Below, one piece after another: positions 36,301-47,267 of a DNA stretch of 64,000 nucleotides (position 1 is the first letter of the stretch; every line of letters begins with the position of its first letter). The stretch is from Cymodocea nodosa (taxonomy: Eukaryota > Streptophyta > Magnoliopsida > Alismatales > Cymodoceaceae): positions 25,675,501-25,739,500 of the forward strand of contig CM072335.1 in the NCBI GenBank assembly GCA_036874045.1. The letters run 5' to 3'. The notes under the pieces were generated by a model, which saw nothing but the letters and a program-made list of their open reading frames with translations, had not been told where the DNA came from and did no database searches. Made by a program: the position numbers and the translations under genes.

Positions 36301-38690
36301 TGAATCTATAAAACTCTATATATAGAAGTCTTATATTTGCTAATGAAATCAATCCACTTTAACTTATTTTTTGTGTTCTCACATAATTATATTTCAAAAA
36401 ACTTGCCTTCCTTCACTCAACAGTCACCTCACCCATCACCTTAGTCATTTAAGACAGTTATCACATCAAAATCTCCTTTTCCATTGATAAGTGTGATCCA
36501 CATATTTTAGTATTACATGTTATAAGACACCATTTTAACATTTACAAACTCAAAATACGAGATTTGACCATCTCCACTGAAGTATTTTGAAATTAATCAC
36601 GTCAGTTTTTCCAAAAAAAACTTTTATACATCAATAATGATAACGACAAACACGATATCTCTCTTATAGACCTCTAAAGGGAATATTGAGGGCACAATGT
36701 TTAAAGCTGAAAATGTGAATCTTATGTATATTGCATTAAGAGCAAAGCAGCTTTATGTATTTCTGGTTTTCAAGCATGCACAACCGTGATGGAGGAAAAA
36801 ATATATTAAATCATGTACATACAAAGGCCAAGCCAAGAAGTGAAAATTATGAACAAATGAGTAACATGCTGACCTCTCACGCTACTATGTATTGTATCTT
36901 GCTGATATGGTTTAGTTAAACCGTTATGCAACATAATCCTTTTGCACCCTGAGTTCAAACATCATTATATAATACTGGTGATCTCAATGCAAGAATGCCA
37001 ACTAATCCCTGTTTGAAAGATTGTACTAAATATTGCAAACAACATTAAGTAGGTTTGAAATAATCTTTAGTTAAAAGAGACAGAGAAGTTCACAATGGTT
37101 GCAAAAGTTATTGTCATGGATGAAACCCTCTTGTTGGAACGATGGCCATGCAAAAAAGGTGTGCAGCGATTACTCAAAGTTGAAGACAGCATCTTAATAT
37201 TTAAATTTTTTAGAAGCTTAACGGAAAATATCGATAAATGGACAGCTGCAGCCTACATATAGCAGCATCATATATTGGTCACTATCAATTATGCAGAGCA
37301 CGAAGGTGGGACATGAAACTTCATAAACAAGAAAAAGCTAATGGCCCAATAAATTAATAGCAAGGTTTGTCTTATGTAGAAATTGTCTTTCAATCGCTCA
37401 TGTTAGAATTTTTTTAGCAAGAACAATAGCACATTTATGTTTACAATTTAAAAAAGAATGAATCGGAGAAGTTGGAACTACTGTTTTAAAAACCAGGTTG
37501 GGCCAGCTAGTGGGACTGGTCTAACCATGAACCAGTGGCCTGTCTGGTCCACGAACCCAGAGTTGCACTGTTTTTGCAATCCAACCATTGGGACCAGTTG
37601 GACCGGATGATTGGACCAGTATGACCGACAAATCCAAATGATGACCTATTCGATCTACCAACCCACAATTGCACTGTTTTGGACCATCAAACTGGTTTGT
37701 TGTGAAACATGTTCCTTTAGGTTTTGAAGTTTAATCTCTACTATTTTTCCTCGTGTTTTATCCAACAATATCTTTTAGCATCGTAATGGTGAATATATTT
37801 AGAAATTTCTATACTTTTCTGTAATTTTTTCTGTTTACTATATTTTCCTTGATTTTTCCTTTTTTGATCTTATTTTTAAATTAACTAAAAATGACACCAT
37901 CCAATCCAAAAGGTTGAATGGGTTGGGCCAGTTTTTGAAGAAAACCACACAGAAAGCAATCCGATGTTTTCAAAAAAAAAAAAGATAAAAAGAAAATGCA
38001 TAATCATTACGTGTTGTTGGTTATACAAGTAAAGATGTGCATTGGGAGAAAAAAGGCAGACCAGAAGTTTTGTGCCTAGAATGTGGTTGTATCTCTGAAT
38101 ATCTCAATGATTCACGCTTTCCTTCGGGCTCTCCGATGTCTACAAGATGAGAATCAAATACTAACATGCTGCCACATTCGACCTTCTCGTCTTTCTTTAA
38201 ATACCTGCTATCCATTACTTTCTCGGAATCATCATAAAGCACGACCTACGATTACCAAAAAGTGCTCAGACAAACCAAATACCAAAAAATTGTCGATAAA
38301 AAATGTATAAACTATAAGGCAAGGTCTGCAATCATCAACAAGTGTTCAAACACACTAAATAATATAATACAAGTATAAAGCCACGTAATTGTGATAAATA
38401 CACACAACGAAAATCGATTTCAAATGCAGACAGTTGACTCATCCCGTAAGCAAGGCTAGGAAAAACAACATGAACCAGCACAAGAAATCCACACAAGCCA
38501 ACCCCCACGTAATCATGTCTCTACTTAAAAGAAAATGAGAAAATAAAAGAGAGCGACACTAGTTGAAGAAAGATTGAGCGAAACACTGCACCTTGTTACT
38601 TCTGATCTCCAGCGCGCCATCGTGATACACTTTCCTTTTCTGGTGGATGTGCTTGGTGTAAGTGACAGTCCACCTGTTAGCTTCCGCCAT
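30321..38690 (-). CDS. Plant protein with two DUF2439 (ZGRF1 N-terminal/Mte1/Dbl2-type) units
   Basis: Eleven minus-strand exons: 38690-38592, 38245-38062, 36006-35909, 34308-34173, 33492-33406, 33319-33209, 33126-33016, 31665-31350, 30974-30832, 30721-30663 and 30509-30321. Phases agree, giving 510 residues. Unit 1 (exons 1-2) reads RWTVTYTKHIHQKRKVYHDG, then VVLYDDSEKVMDSRYLKK and LVFDSHLVDIGEPEG. Unit 2 (exons 3-4) repeats the plan: EWNALYTTQLTQKAKKYHDG, then IILLDEERSVLASKHLK. DUF2439 is the N-terminal domain of ZGRF1 and of the yeast recombination factors Mte1 and Dbl2, so a role in homologous recombination is possible. That is inference. No helicase or zinc finger follows; the C-terminal 340 residues are Ser/Asn-rich and probably disordered. 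Exons 6 and 7 are tandem duplicates. The start codon is well supported by unit 1. Exons 5 and 8-11 rest on phase and texture only. Confidence 0.83.
31666..33015. other. Intron 7 of the DUF2439 gene
   Basis: A 1.35-kb intron with pyrimidine-rich tracts near 32,085-32,140 on the plus strand. No coding signal was found, and no repeat family was recognised. Confidence 0.5.
33016..33400 (-). repeat. Tandemly duplicated exon unit (exons 6 and 7 of the DUF2439 gene)
   Basis: Two 111-base exons (33319-33209 and 33126-33016), both starting and ending in phase 1, are about 80% identical by hand count. The intron sequence just before each is also alike, including CATTTATACTTGAATATGCAG-like ends, so the copied unit is about 193 bases. 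Both copies keep an open frame and good splice sites. They share the peptide NSSPSHKVP. Confidence 0.85.
33574..33810 (+). repeat. Direct repeat in intron 4 of the DUF2439 gene
   Basis: Two copies of about 105 bases, from 33,574 and from 33,707, share GGGAATTATAC, then CTTACTTCC, GTACTTTCTA and CTCAAGATATTGTTTTCTTTTG. They are intronic and non-coding. A further pair of similar segments with TATATAGGAAGAGAG lies at about 33,850 and 33,953. Confidence 0.75.
34915..35330. mobile_element. Dispersed repeat family 2, copy C (probable non-autonomous DNA transposon)
   Basis: The left edge has CATACTTTTTAAGGCAAGTG and AGGTGCCAAGG. The right edge has ACACCTAGGTGC, then GGTGCCTTGGAACCTTAAAA, an imperfect inverted match. 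The interior is AT-rich. The edge CATACTTTTTAAGG recurs at the right edge of the copy at 56.9-57.4 kb in inverted sense. This copy lies in intron 3 of the DUF2439 gene, and its interior contains TA and GT dinucleotide runs. Confidence 0.5.
36290..36383 (+). mobile_element. Partial LTR fossil (family 1-like, copy e)
   Basis: The segment with CTCTATATATAGAAG, then TATATTTGCTAATGAAATCA and a GTGTTCTCACA end resembles the 3' half of the LTRs at 24.9 and 44.6 kb. It lies in intron 2 of the DUF2439 gene. The copy is partial, with no primer site or internal region. Confidence 0.4.
37478..37955. mobile_element. Probable hAT-like MITE in intron 2 of the DUF2439 gene
   Basis: The left edge reads TTTTAAAAACCAGGTTGGGC and the right edge GGTTGGGCCAGTTTTTGAAG, an imperfect inverted pair. 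The outer ~200 bases are rich in GGACCAGT and GGTCC motifs, as in a widespread class of plant hAT-related miniature elements. The interior is AT-rich, and no transposase is present. Confidence 0.4.
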
Positions 38691-40190
38691 GGCAAATACA
38701 ATCTACCGCGATTTCTACAAATCGACGAACAACTTCTGTCGCTGGCTTTTTTCTAACGGCGATTTGATAGGTCACTCACCCACTGGATACCGCAGGAACA
38801 TATAGAAATGCTTGGAAAATGGACAAATGGGGAATATCGGACGGTCGCCGGAACAAGCGAGGAGGATCTCGAATTCCGGGGAAGGGGAAGAGGAAGATGG
38901 ATTATCGAATTATCGCCTGCGCAAAGGGCACAGACAAAAAATCACTACTTCCCGCGCCTCGAAAGTATAAACGAGCGTTGGAATTCTTTGAGTAATTATC
39001 TTGAATTTTATCAAATTGACGTTAAACTATTAATTTTAAAAAAATATTTCAATATCTAAACTTTATTTTATAATTATTAACTTTTTTTAACACGTCTAGG
39101 TCATATGTATTCTTCACTGTGTAACTGATAACGTAAAATAGTCATAATTTCCTTTCATTCACATTGTATGCATTCTTCGTTCAAAATAAAAATAACGTAA
39201 ATCTAGATAATAGATAACGTTATTTATTGTTAAGTGTTATAAAATAAATGTTTAAGCACTCAGGTCACTCATTTGAAGTTTAAAATAGTTAAATAATAAT
39301 TTGATGAAATTCAGTTAACCACACATGGTAATTACCTTTCTTAACCAAGTGTTGATTTTTTTTATATTTCAGAGCAATTTCCATATGCAAGTCTCTGCTA
39401 TCCACGTGAGTATACATAAAATATTAAATAATTCATGTTTTTATGTATTTTTTAACAATCAAGTGCTTGACTAATGTTTGAAATTATGGTCAAGGAGAAG
39501 AAAATTAATTATCAATTTTTTCTTGATCTTTCTGATTATTTCCTAAATACATTTTGTATATTATTCAGCTGTGATTATAAAGATATTAAGAGATTTACAT
39601 TTCATTTGTTTGCAGAATTCAAATTTATTCTAAAAATATGTTTAAAAAAAAGAAAGTTTGTGAGGGAAAAAAAATCACAAATGAATTTATTATCTGGAAG
39701 TATTTTATTTATATAAATTATACTTAAATTCTATAATTCTATCGAGTGTTTGCCAGAAATCAAGTCTAATGAACTCCCTTTTCTCACTTTTTTTAATAAG
39801 AATCAACCCTAAAAATAAACACAATTTTTACAGCCCACAAACATTTGTTTGGACATAACGAATTTCAAACATTTAACGATCGGTGTTTGAACCTTTGGTC
39901 TGAACATATAGGCCATTGATGAATCGTATTTCTTTAATTTATAAAATAAAATAAAATATATCAAAGAAAATTTCTAAAAAATAAACTCAGAAATAAAATT
40001 TTATTATAAATTTGATGTAAAAGTTTGCAAGGTATTTATCTGTTTCGTTGATATGGGCGGTCGTACGACTGGTACGACGGTCTAATTTTGTGGCGGGAGT
40101 TTCATTTCAGCCGTAGGTTGTGGTTCTATCCGCTCTCCCTCGATCATCCTCCTCCCGTCCACAGCCAACCCCTCCACACCATCACCAGCA
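38691..40190. promoter_or_regulatory. Intergenic region of divergent DUF2439 and TAP38-type genes
   Basis: About 1.5 kb between two start codons facing away from each other. Both edges are GC-richer, consistent with leaders. The central part (39,000-40,000) is very AT-rich with no domain signal. No TATA box or other element was identified with confidence. Confidence 0.45.
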
Positions 40191-43100
40191 ATGGCACTGC
40201 TGAGCCCGAACAGACTACGGCAGTCCCTCCTTGCTCCGACGCCCGCCGTCAGGCCGCAGCGGCGGGCGGCTTGCATGAAGACCTGGTGCTCCGCCGTCGC
40301 AGTCGACACCGCCCCTCCTTCGAGCATGGGAGTCTCTGGGATCAGGTGGGGGGCGTGCAAGCTGCAGGGGCTGCGGTCCGAGATGGAGGACGAGATTGTA
40401 ATTAGGTCCGATGACTTCGGGGACTTCAGTTTTGCCGCAGTTTTTGATGGCCACGCTGGTTTCTCCTCCGTCGAGTTTCTCAAGTATGTGCTTGCTCCAC
40501 TCCTCGAATATATGCGCTCGTGTTTTCTCACAGCTTCCGGTAATAATGGTTCTTACATAGCAATCATAGCATCTGAACGGAGAATTTTCATTCATAGAAA
40601 CGTTGCTAGCGTTGGGGAGAGAAAATTAGAGGAATGATGTTATCCATCGGGATTAATCCACTATAAACTGTATTCACATGATACACGAATTTTGAAGTGA
40701 GAATAATTTTCCATTAAATCCGTTAGTTGCGATGTAAGAATATTATCCCATTATTTACACTTAATAACTCTAATAAAATACATAATAACCCTAACATTTT
40801 CTCTCAAGTTGAGCGCATATAATTACTAGGGGCATTGGAGGTTTCCCATCCCTGACGAGGCTGGTGAACTCAACAAAACAAGCTCGTATTCACCTTTTAG
40901 ATTTAAAACTTTCTCTGCAATACAAATTGTTTTCAAGAATCAACCAATAATAATTCATAATAAAATGAAAAATGGATGTAGACAATTGCTTCACAAGCAT
41001 CCATTGTGGAATATCAACAAAAGTTCTCCATGATAAAGAATATCAAGAAATAGAGAGGCTTGTAGCCCTATGATTTGGACCGATTGGAGTTTTGCATATT
41101 GCATCTTAGAAGTCCTGTTTCCTCAATAAGATCTAGATCATATTTTACGGACATAAATGTTTTTCCTTTCCATGTGCAAACTCGATCTCAAGTACGTATG
41201 TTGGGGTTCCCAAGTCTTCAATTACAAAGCTCTTCCTTGATTTCCAAGATAACTACAGAATCAGCTCCTATTAGAATGATATCATCAGCATATGTTGCAA
41301 GCACTATGTACGTTTTATATTGCTCTTATCAAGAAAAACAGAATGCTCCACAACACATCTTTGAAAGCCAGCCCTTGACATAAGCTTGTTGAATATGTTA
41401 AACCATGGCTTGAGAACTTTGTTTAAGTTCATAAGTAGTTTTTTTAGTAAGCACACCTTGTTGAAAAGAGTATATCAGAGAGATGATGTTACATGTTGTG
41501 ATTAGCTCTCTTTAAAATATTGTTTACATTAGTGGAGTATGATACTCAAATTCTAAGTTGGAACATTTTTATTGAGCAACACGTAAGATATATTAAAATC
41601 AAGAAAAACAAGGGGCATTCACAAGTCATAGGCAGTCAGATTAAGAAAAACAGAAATGCAGAAAAAGCTAAGAAGCAATTTTTCAGGAAGGAAATCCAAC
41701 AAAGACCGGAAATGAACCCACAACACCCAAAACAACTGACAAACTCCCAATGTTATTGAAAATTTATTGATGCCAAGAGAGTACAATAGTATCATCAAAG
41801 TACTTTTCCCACTTGCTATCTACTTGTCTATTTAATCACATGGTTGAAAACCTTTTTTTTGAAATACTCTTCTTCTTTGGGTGTGTCCTGGAATATTTTA
41901 TTGTTTCTTTACAACCACCAAGCATGTGAAATTATGAGCCAACCCTTCCTCCTTGTTTATCCATCCCACCTTTTGTAGCACAAAGTTCCCAGAAATTGGA
42001 AATATGTAGTTCATGTCTAGAGTCCAAGCCAACCAAGTTCACTCACCATCAAGCAATATTTGAACACTCGCAGAGAAGACACTAATAGCTTTCCACCTAC
42101 CCACAATAAAATTGACACATGCTCACAAACTGAAAACCCTTTTCTAAATTTCTTTAGTTCCAATTCAATGACTCCACCATGCCATAATTGCCAAGAAAAG
42201 AATTGAATCTTCATGTGGATAGAGCCAATCCAAATATGCTTCCATCACTTCAACCAAATGTCACCATAATTCAGGATATGGTAGAGCGACTTCACACAGA
42301 AATTCTAAGGTGGAAATATTTTCCCATTAAATCACTTTTCTCGATGTAAGATTATCATATAATCATTCTAATAGTTTGATTATCGTTATTGTTTTAGCCA
42401 TGTTAATATTATGTCTCTATGATTGAAAATGCTATGATCATTTCATATTGAATTTTGTGCAAAATTAAGATGTTAATTTTTAGGCTGTCATAAGTTAAGG
42501 AACGAGAATTACATGTAGGAATCATTAGGATCAAGGGAGTGGTGTATCACAAATTACTGGGACTATTCCAGCAATTTATCAAGAGGTTTGTGGTGCTTGC
42601 ATCAAATCTGATTCATTGTTAGATTTGCAGTCTCGTGAAAGTTATGTTGACACTGGAATGATAAACTGAAGAAACTTGTGTTACTGGATCACTTTGGAAG
42701 CATGCTGAGAATTTACAATTCTATTTTTTTACTGTTAATTATGTGCAGAGATGAACTGCACAATGAGTGTGCAATGGCTTTGCAACGTGGATTGTTGTTG
42801 AGCAGCAACAACTTCAATGCCATAAGAGATGCAATTTTTCAAGCATTCCAGAGTGTAGATAAGAAGCTTTTAGTTTGGTAAGCTGAAAACCATTTAAAAG
42901 GTCATATTTAAGAAAAGCCATCTTGACCAGAAGCTTTTTCTGCTGTTTCAAAGGCTAGAGAACATGGAAAAGGAAGACGAATCTGGGTCAACTGCAACTG
43001 TTATGTTTCTGCAGAATGATGTCCTGATTGCTTCTCATGTTGGTGATTCTTGTGTGGTATTGTTCTTTCTTGATGGCTCTTTGTCTTCAAAATTCATTTC

Positions 43101-46100
43101 AAGCTAGGTTCTTTACATTCTTTGTGGGAGTGTATTGTGGGAATCTTTAATGACTAACATGAGTGTGTGCTGCTGTTTCCACTGAAGATTATTTTATTGT
43201 TGTTGAGTGTTAATGTCAACATCATTTTATCATTGAATGATAATCAAACACAGGTGATATCTCGGTGTGGCAAAGCAGAAACAGTGACAAGGCCTCACAG
43301 ACCTTATGGAAACAGTAAGGCTTCTTTAGAAGAAGGAAAGCGGATCAGAAGAGCAGGTGGATGGGTGTGTCTTCTTTTTCTTGTTTCAATGAAATTCACA
43401 ACATTGTGATAATGATTGCCTTGCTTTTTTGTTGCTTAGTATTGGAGTATTTGATCACATTTCATTCACCTAATAGCAATGCTTAATTTTTGTTTGCAGA
43501 AGTTGCAAATATTGTTAAAATCCTGGACTTTGAAATTTCAAATAAAAAATCATAATGCTAATTTTCAACAAGTGGAGAATGGAATAATATTATTGTGTAA
43601 TGAGAAATAGTAGAGCCTCCTATATATAGAAAATCCATTAGTTGATCAACAAGAAATCAATTATGTAACATTCCCTCAAATTGGAGCATCTAGGATGCAC
43701 AAATTGTAGATGTACGTTAGAGTATATTAATATATTAGAGTTATGTGTGTAGTAGGTTTAGTTCTACATTGCTAGTATTGTATTTATCTTTTCCTTGTAG
43801 TTTCTATACATAGAGGTTCATTCTAGTTTCACTTTTTTTGTTTTTACATGGTATTAAAGTTAAGTTTTGAGAGTTGTTTAAAGAAAGATGTAGAAGGGGT
43901 GGAGGTAAACCTTAGTCATCACCCTCCTCCTAACCGCCAATAGCCTAGCATTTTTTGCCCAATGCTTCTCCAACCTTATCATTGCTACAACCTTCAATGC
44001 TCCTCTGTCCATCACCATCAACACCTAAACCTGTCTTGCTTCTACTTCCAAACTAAATGTTGCCTCCTATGCCATGCTGCAACCCTTCCTCCACACCAAA
44101 TGACTAGGCTTCTCTTTATAGTCCAACCCATTAGTGTTTTTAGGGGGAGAAGAAACAAAGAATAAGATGGAGAAGCAAGTGCTATGAATTGCATTTCTTT
44201 AAAAAAAAATTCTTAGGGTACATCACATCTATTTGTCTTTAGTTCTTGAGGATAGATCACATTTGTTTGTCTATTTTATTGCCTCAGATTATATCATCTA
44301 ATGATTAATCTACTAATATCTGAGATAGAGTTCTTCCTAGACTTATTTTAGATTATTTTTATTGCTACTACTTTTGCTACAACAATTACTACTATTGTCT
44401 TTTATTGCTATATTATTACCATATCAATTGGTTTTTTTATTTATGTATTTGTTGTTTTAAGTTATGTTTAAGTTGAGTAGTTATTGAGTTTACTGTAGAT
44501 TGGATGCTTCAACTCGAGGGGTGGGTTTAGTCCTACATTGTGAAAACAAAGAAATAAGTCTAGGAAATAGCATCCAATCAATATGCAAAGAAATATAATA
44601 CTAATGTATTATATTTGACTTTTCCTTGTAAACTCTATATATAGAGGTCCTATCTTTGTTAGTGAGATTTATTGAACTTTCACCTATTTCTTTGTTTTCA
44701 CAATGTAAAATCATTATAACTTGCCAGTTAATCTCACTCTTTTCTTAGCTGTAGCTTGTTTCCTTTTATCCCCAGATTCCCTGCATCATGAAATTTATGA
44801 AAGAGGATTAGACAATACCTTTTTTGTAAAAGGGTAAGGATGTTTCTTATTAATAAAATAACTTCCAATCAGAGTTACAAAAGGGAATGATCAAGAGGAT
44901 CAATTCCTAAAAAAACCACCCTAGTAGGTAATACATTGAATGATGAACCTGAGTTACCTGACCACATACATTAAATAGAGTTGGAGCCTGCATAATAATA
45001 CTCATTGATGAACACGTCATTTCTAGCGATCCATATCCTCCAGTGTATTGCATGGATGGCCGGTAGGTACTGATGTTAAACAGAAGATAACTTGCAAGTG
45101 AACCATCAGGCACGCTAAGACAGCAGCTCATCATGTGATTTGACAATGATTCCATCCTGAATTTTTTGGCAAGTGATCTGCTTTCAAATGAGTTCTGCAA
45201 CTGAGCAGCTGATAAATAGGTAGTCCACAGACTCTCATTCCTCTCTATGTAAAACACGGTACAGATCACAGTTCTGCACCTATTTGAGAGGGGATTCACA
45301 ACACTGGACCAGTTTGAAAGAAGGTTGACTATGATCCAACAATAATCGTGTAGATAATGTAGTTGGCCCTTTCTCTAGAGGATAAGATTGTTTTCTGACA
45401 TGAAAGTCTTTTTTCCTATTATAAGAACAATACGACATGATCCTACCTTGGAGGTTAGGGTTTAGGGTGTTTGTGTCTTTGAAGGCATTGCTTTTGATTT
45501 ATTCCATCTCTCACCAAAACCAATTGAGTCTCCTGTCTCCTTGTATGGAATTTTTTTTTTCCCTGGAACATGATGGTGTATTAGATAATTAAGTTGTTCA
45601 TTACCGAAGAGCTAACACATTTCTGCATTTGACATTTGCAAAACAAACTTGCATTTCTGTTAATGGTTCACAATAGGACAGTAAAATCTGAAAGTTCTTT
45701 CAGGTTATCAATATCTTGATAATGCATGTGTTTTCTGTAATCCAGATTTATGCCAATAATGATGTTTATTTGCATACCCAGATCACTGATGGACGAATAT
45801 GTGGAGTCATCTCTGTATCTCGTGCTTTTGGAGACATCTATTTTAAGTCAAAAAAGAATGAGTTAGTCTCCCATCTCCTATGCTTTCTGTTTCTTATGTT
45901 ATAATAAATAAATAAAAAATTTGTTTTTCTAGAATACAACATCAGCATTAACATCCAAGAATTTCCCACCAATTATTGTCCAGCTTCTTTTATTGTGTAG
46001 GCTTCTGAAGAGAGGAGTTGCAGAAAGGAGGTGGACAGAAAAATTCATTTCTCGGTAACCCAACCTACCATGGCTTTGCTTTTATTGTATGGAAATTGTA

Positions 46101-47201
46101 ATTAAAGTCAGTCACATGTAGAAATTCAAGATTTGGGTAGTCATTTCTACTGAAGACCCAGACGAAAGTAAAATCTAATTATCTTAATTAGGTCCACCAC
46201 TCCAAATTTATCTTTCTTGACCAGTTCACTTGACCAGAGCTGATCTTTTCTTGAATCCAAACCAGACCTGATTCAGGCATGAAGACCGCGTTCACCTATT
46301 GGCAGTTTTATTTTTGGAAAAATGTTGGTGTAGGAGTTGTATTAGCTTATTTGACAACCCAATGCAAGAATGCTTTATTGTACATGATCAAAACAATCAA
46401 TCAAGTGGGAATTGAAATAGAGATTTAGTGACAATCATATATTGGATTATCTTCTGGGTCAAGGTATATCCTGATCCTTGACTGGACCTAGGGTCTTAAT
46501 TCCATCTGCAAACTATATTGGTGCATTTGAGTTCATGCCCATTATATCTTCCAATTGGAACTTCTAGCAAGCTTGCATACTGAAAGTTGCTAGTACTTGT
46601 CACCTCCATCTCTGATGTCAAATTGACCATTTGTGTTCTCGTGTATGATGTAGTTAACCGTTAGTGTCTCATATAATCCTGTAATTGATTTTCACTTATA
46701 GTTATTGCATGTGATCTTTAATGTTCACCAACTAAGCCCATTCATTAATTCCATTTTGGTTGAAAAAGACTCAGGTATTGCCACAGGTGGTAGCTAATAA
46801 AAATAAAAATCAACTATGGTATTCACAGAATCATGCCTCTTTTTAAGGTTCCTCTTGAACTGATCTATGGTTAAATTTGTAAAGCTAGTTACAAATGGAA
46901 GAAGATTTTTCTTTGATAGTATGACTCTTCTTGTGAAGTGTCTGGGTCATGTATTATTGCTGAACATATGAGTTAAAAAGTTCACAGATTTTCAGATTCA
47001 CGTATTCTTTGGTTGGCTGTGAGAGAGTGTAAATAGTCTTCATGCACTAGCATCTGTACATTTCCAGAAAGATGCAAATCATGCCTATAAGAGAGGAAAA
47101 GGTTTGAATATTTCGTAAGATTCAAGTAGTCTACGTTCTGCAGTTTTGAAATGCAAGCATCTAACTCAAAGTTCTTTAGTTATGGATAGAAGTATCTCTC
47201 C

Positions 47202-47232
<31 letters not shown>

Positions 47233-47234
47233 CA

Positions 47235-47267
<33 letters not shown>

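Noticed and set aside
36890-36990. tRNA-like T-arm phrase (GAGTTCAAAC)
   Set aside because: No convincing acceptor stem or anticodon arm could be folded around it.
44907-45299. 130-codon open frame on the minus strand
   Set aside because: It is in a different frame from the LINE-like WRIWIARN signal and has no domain of its own.
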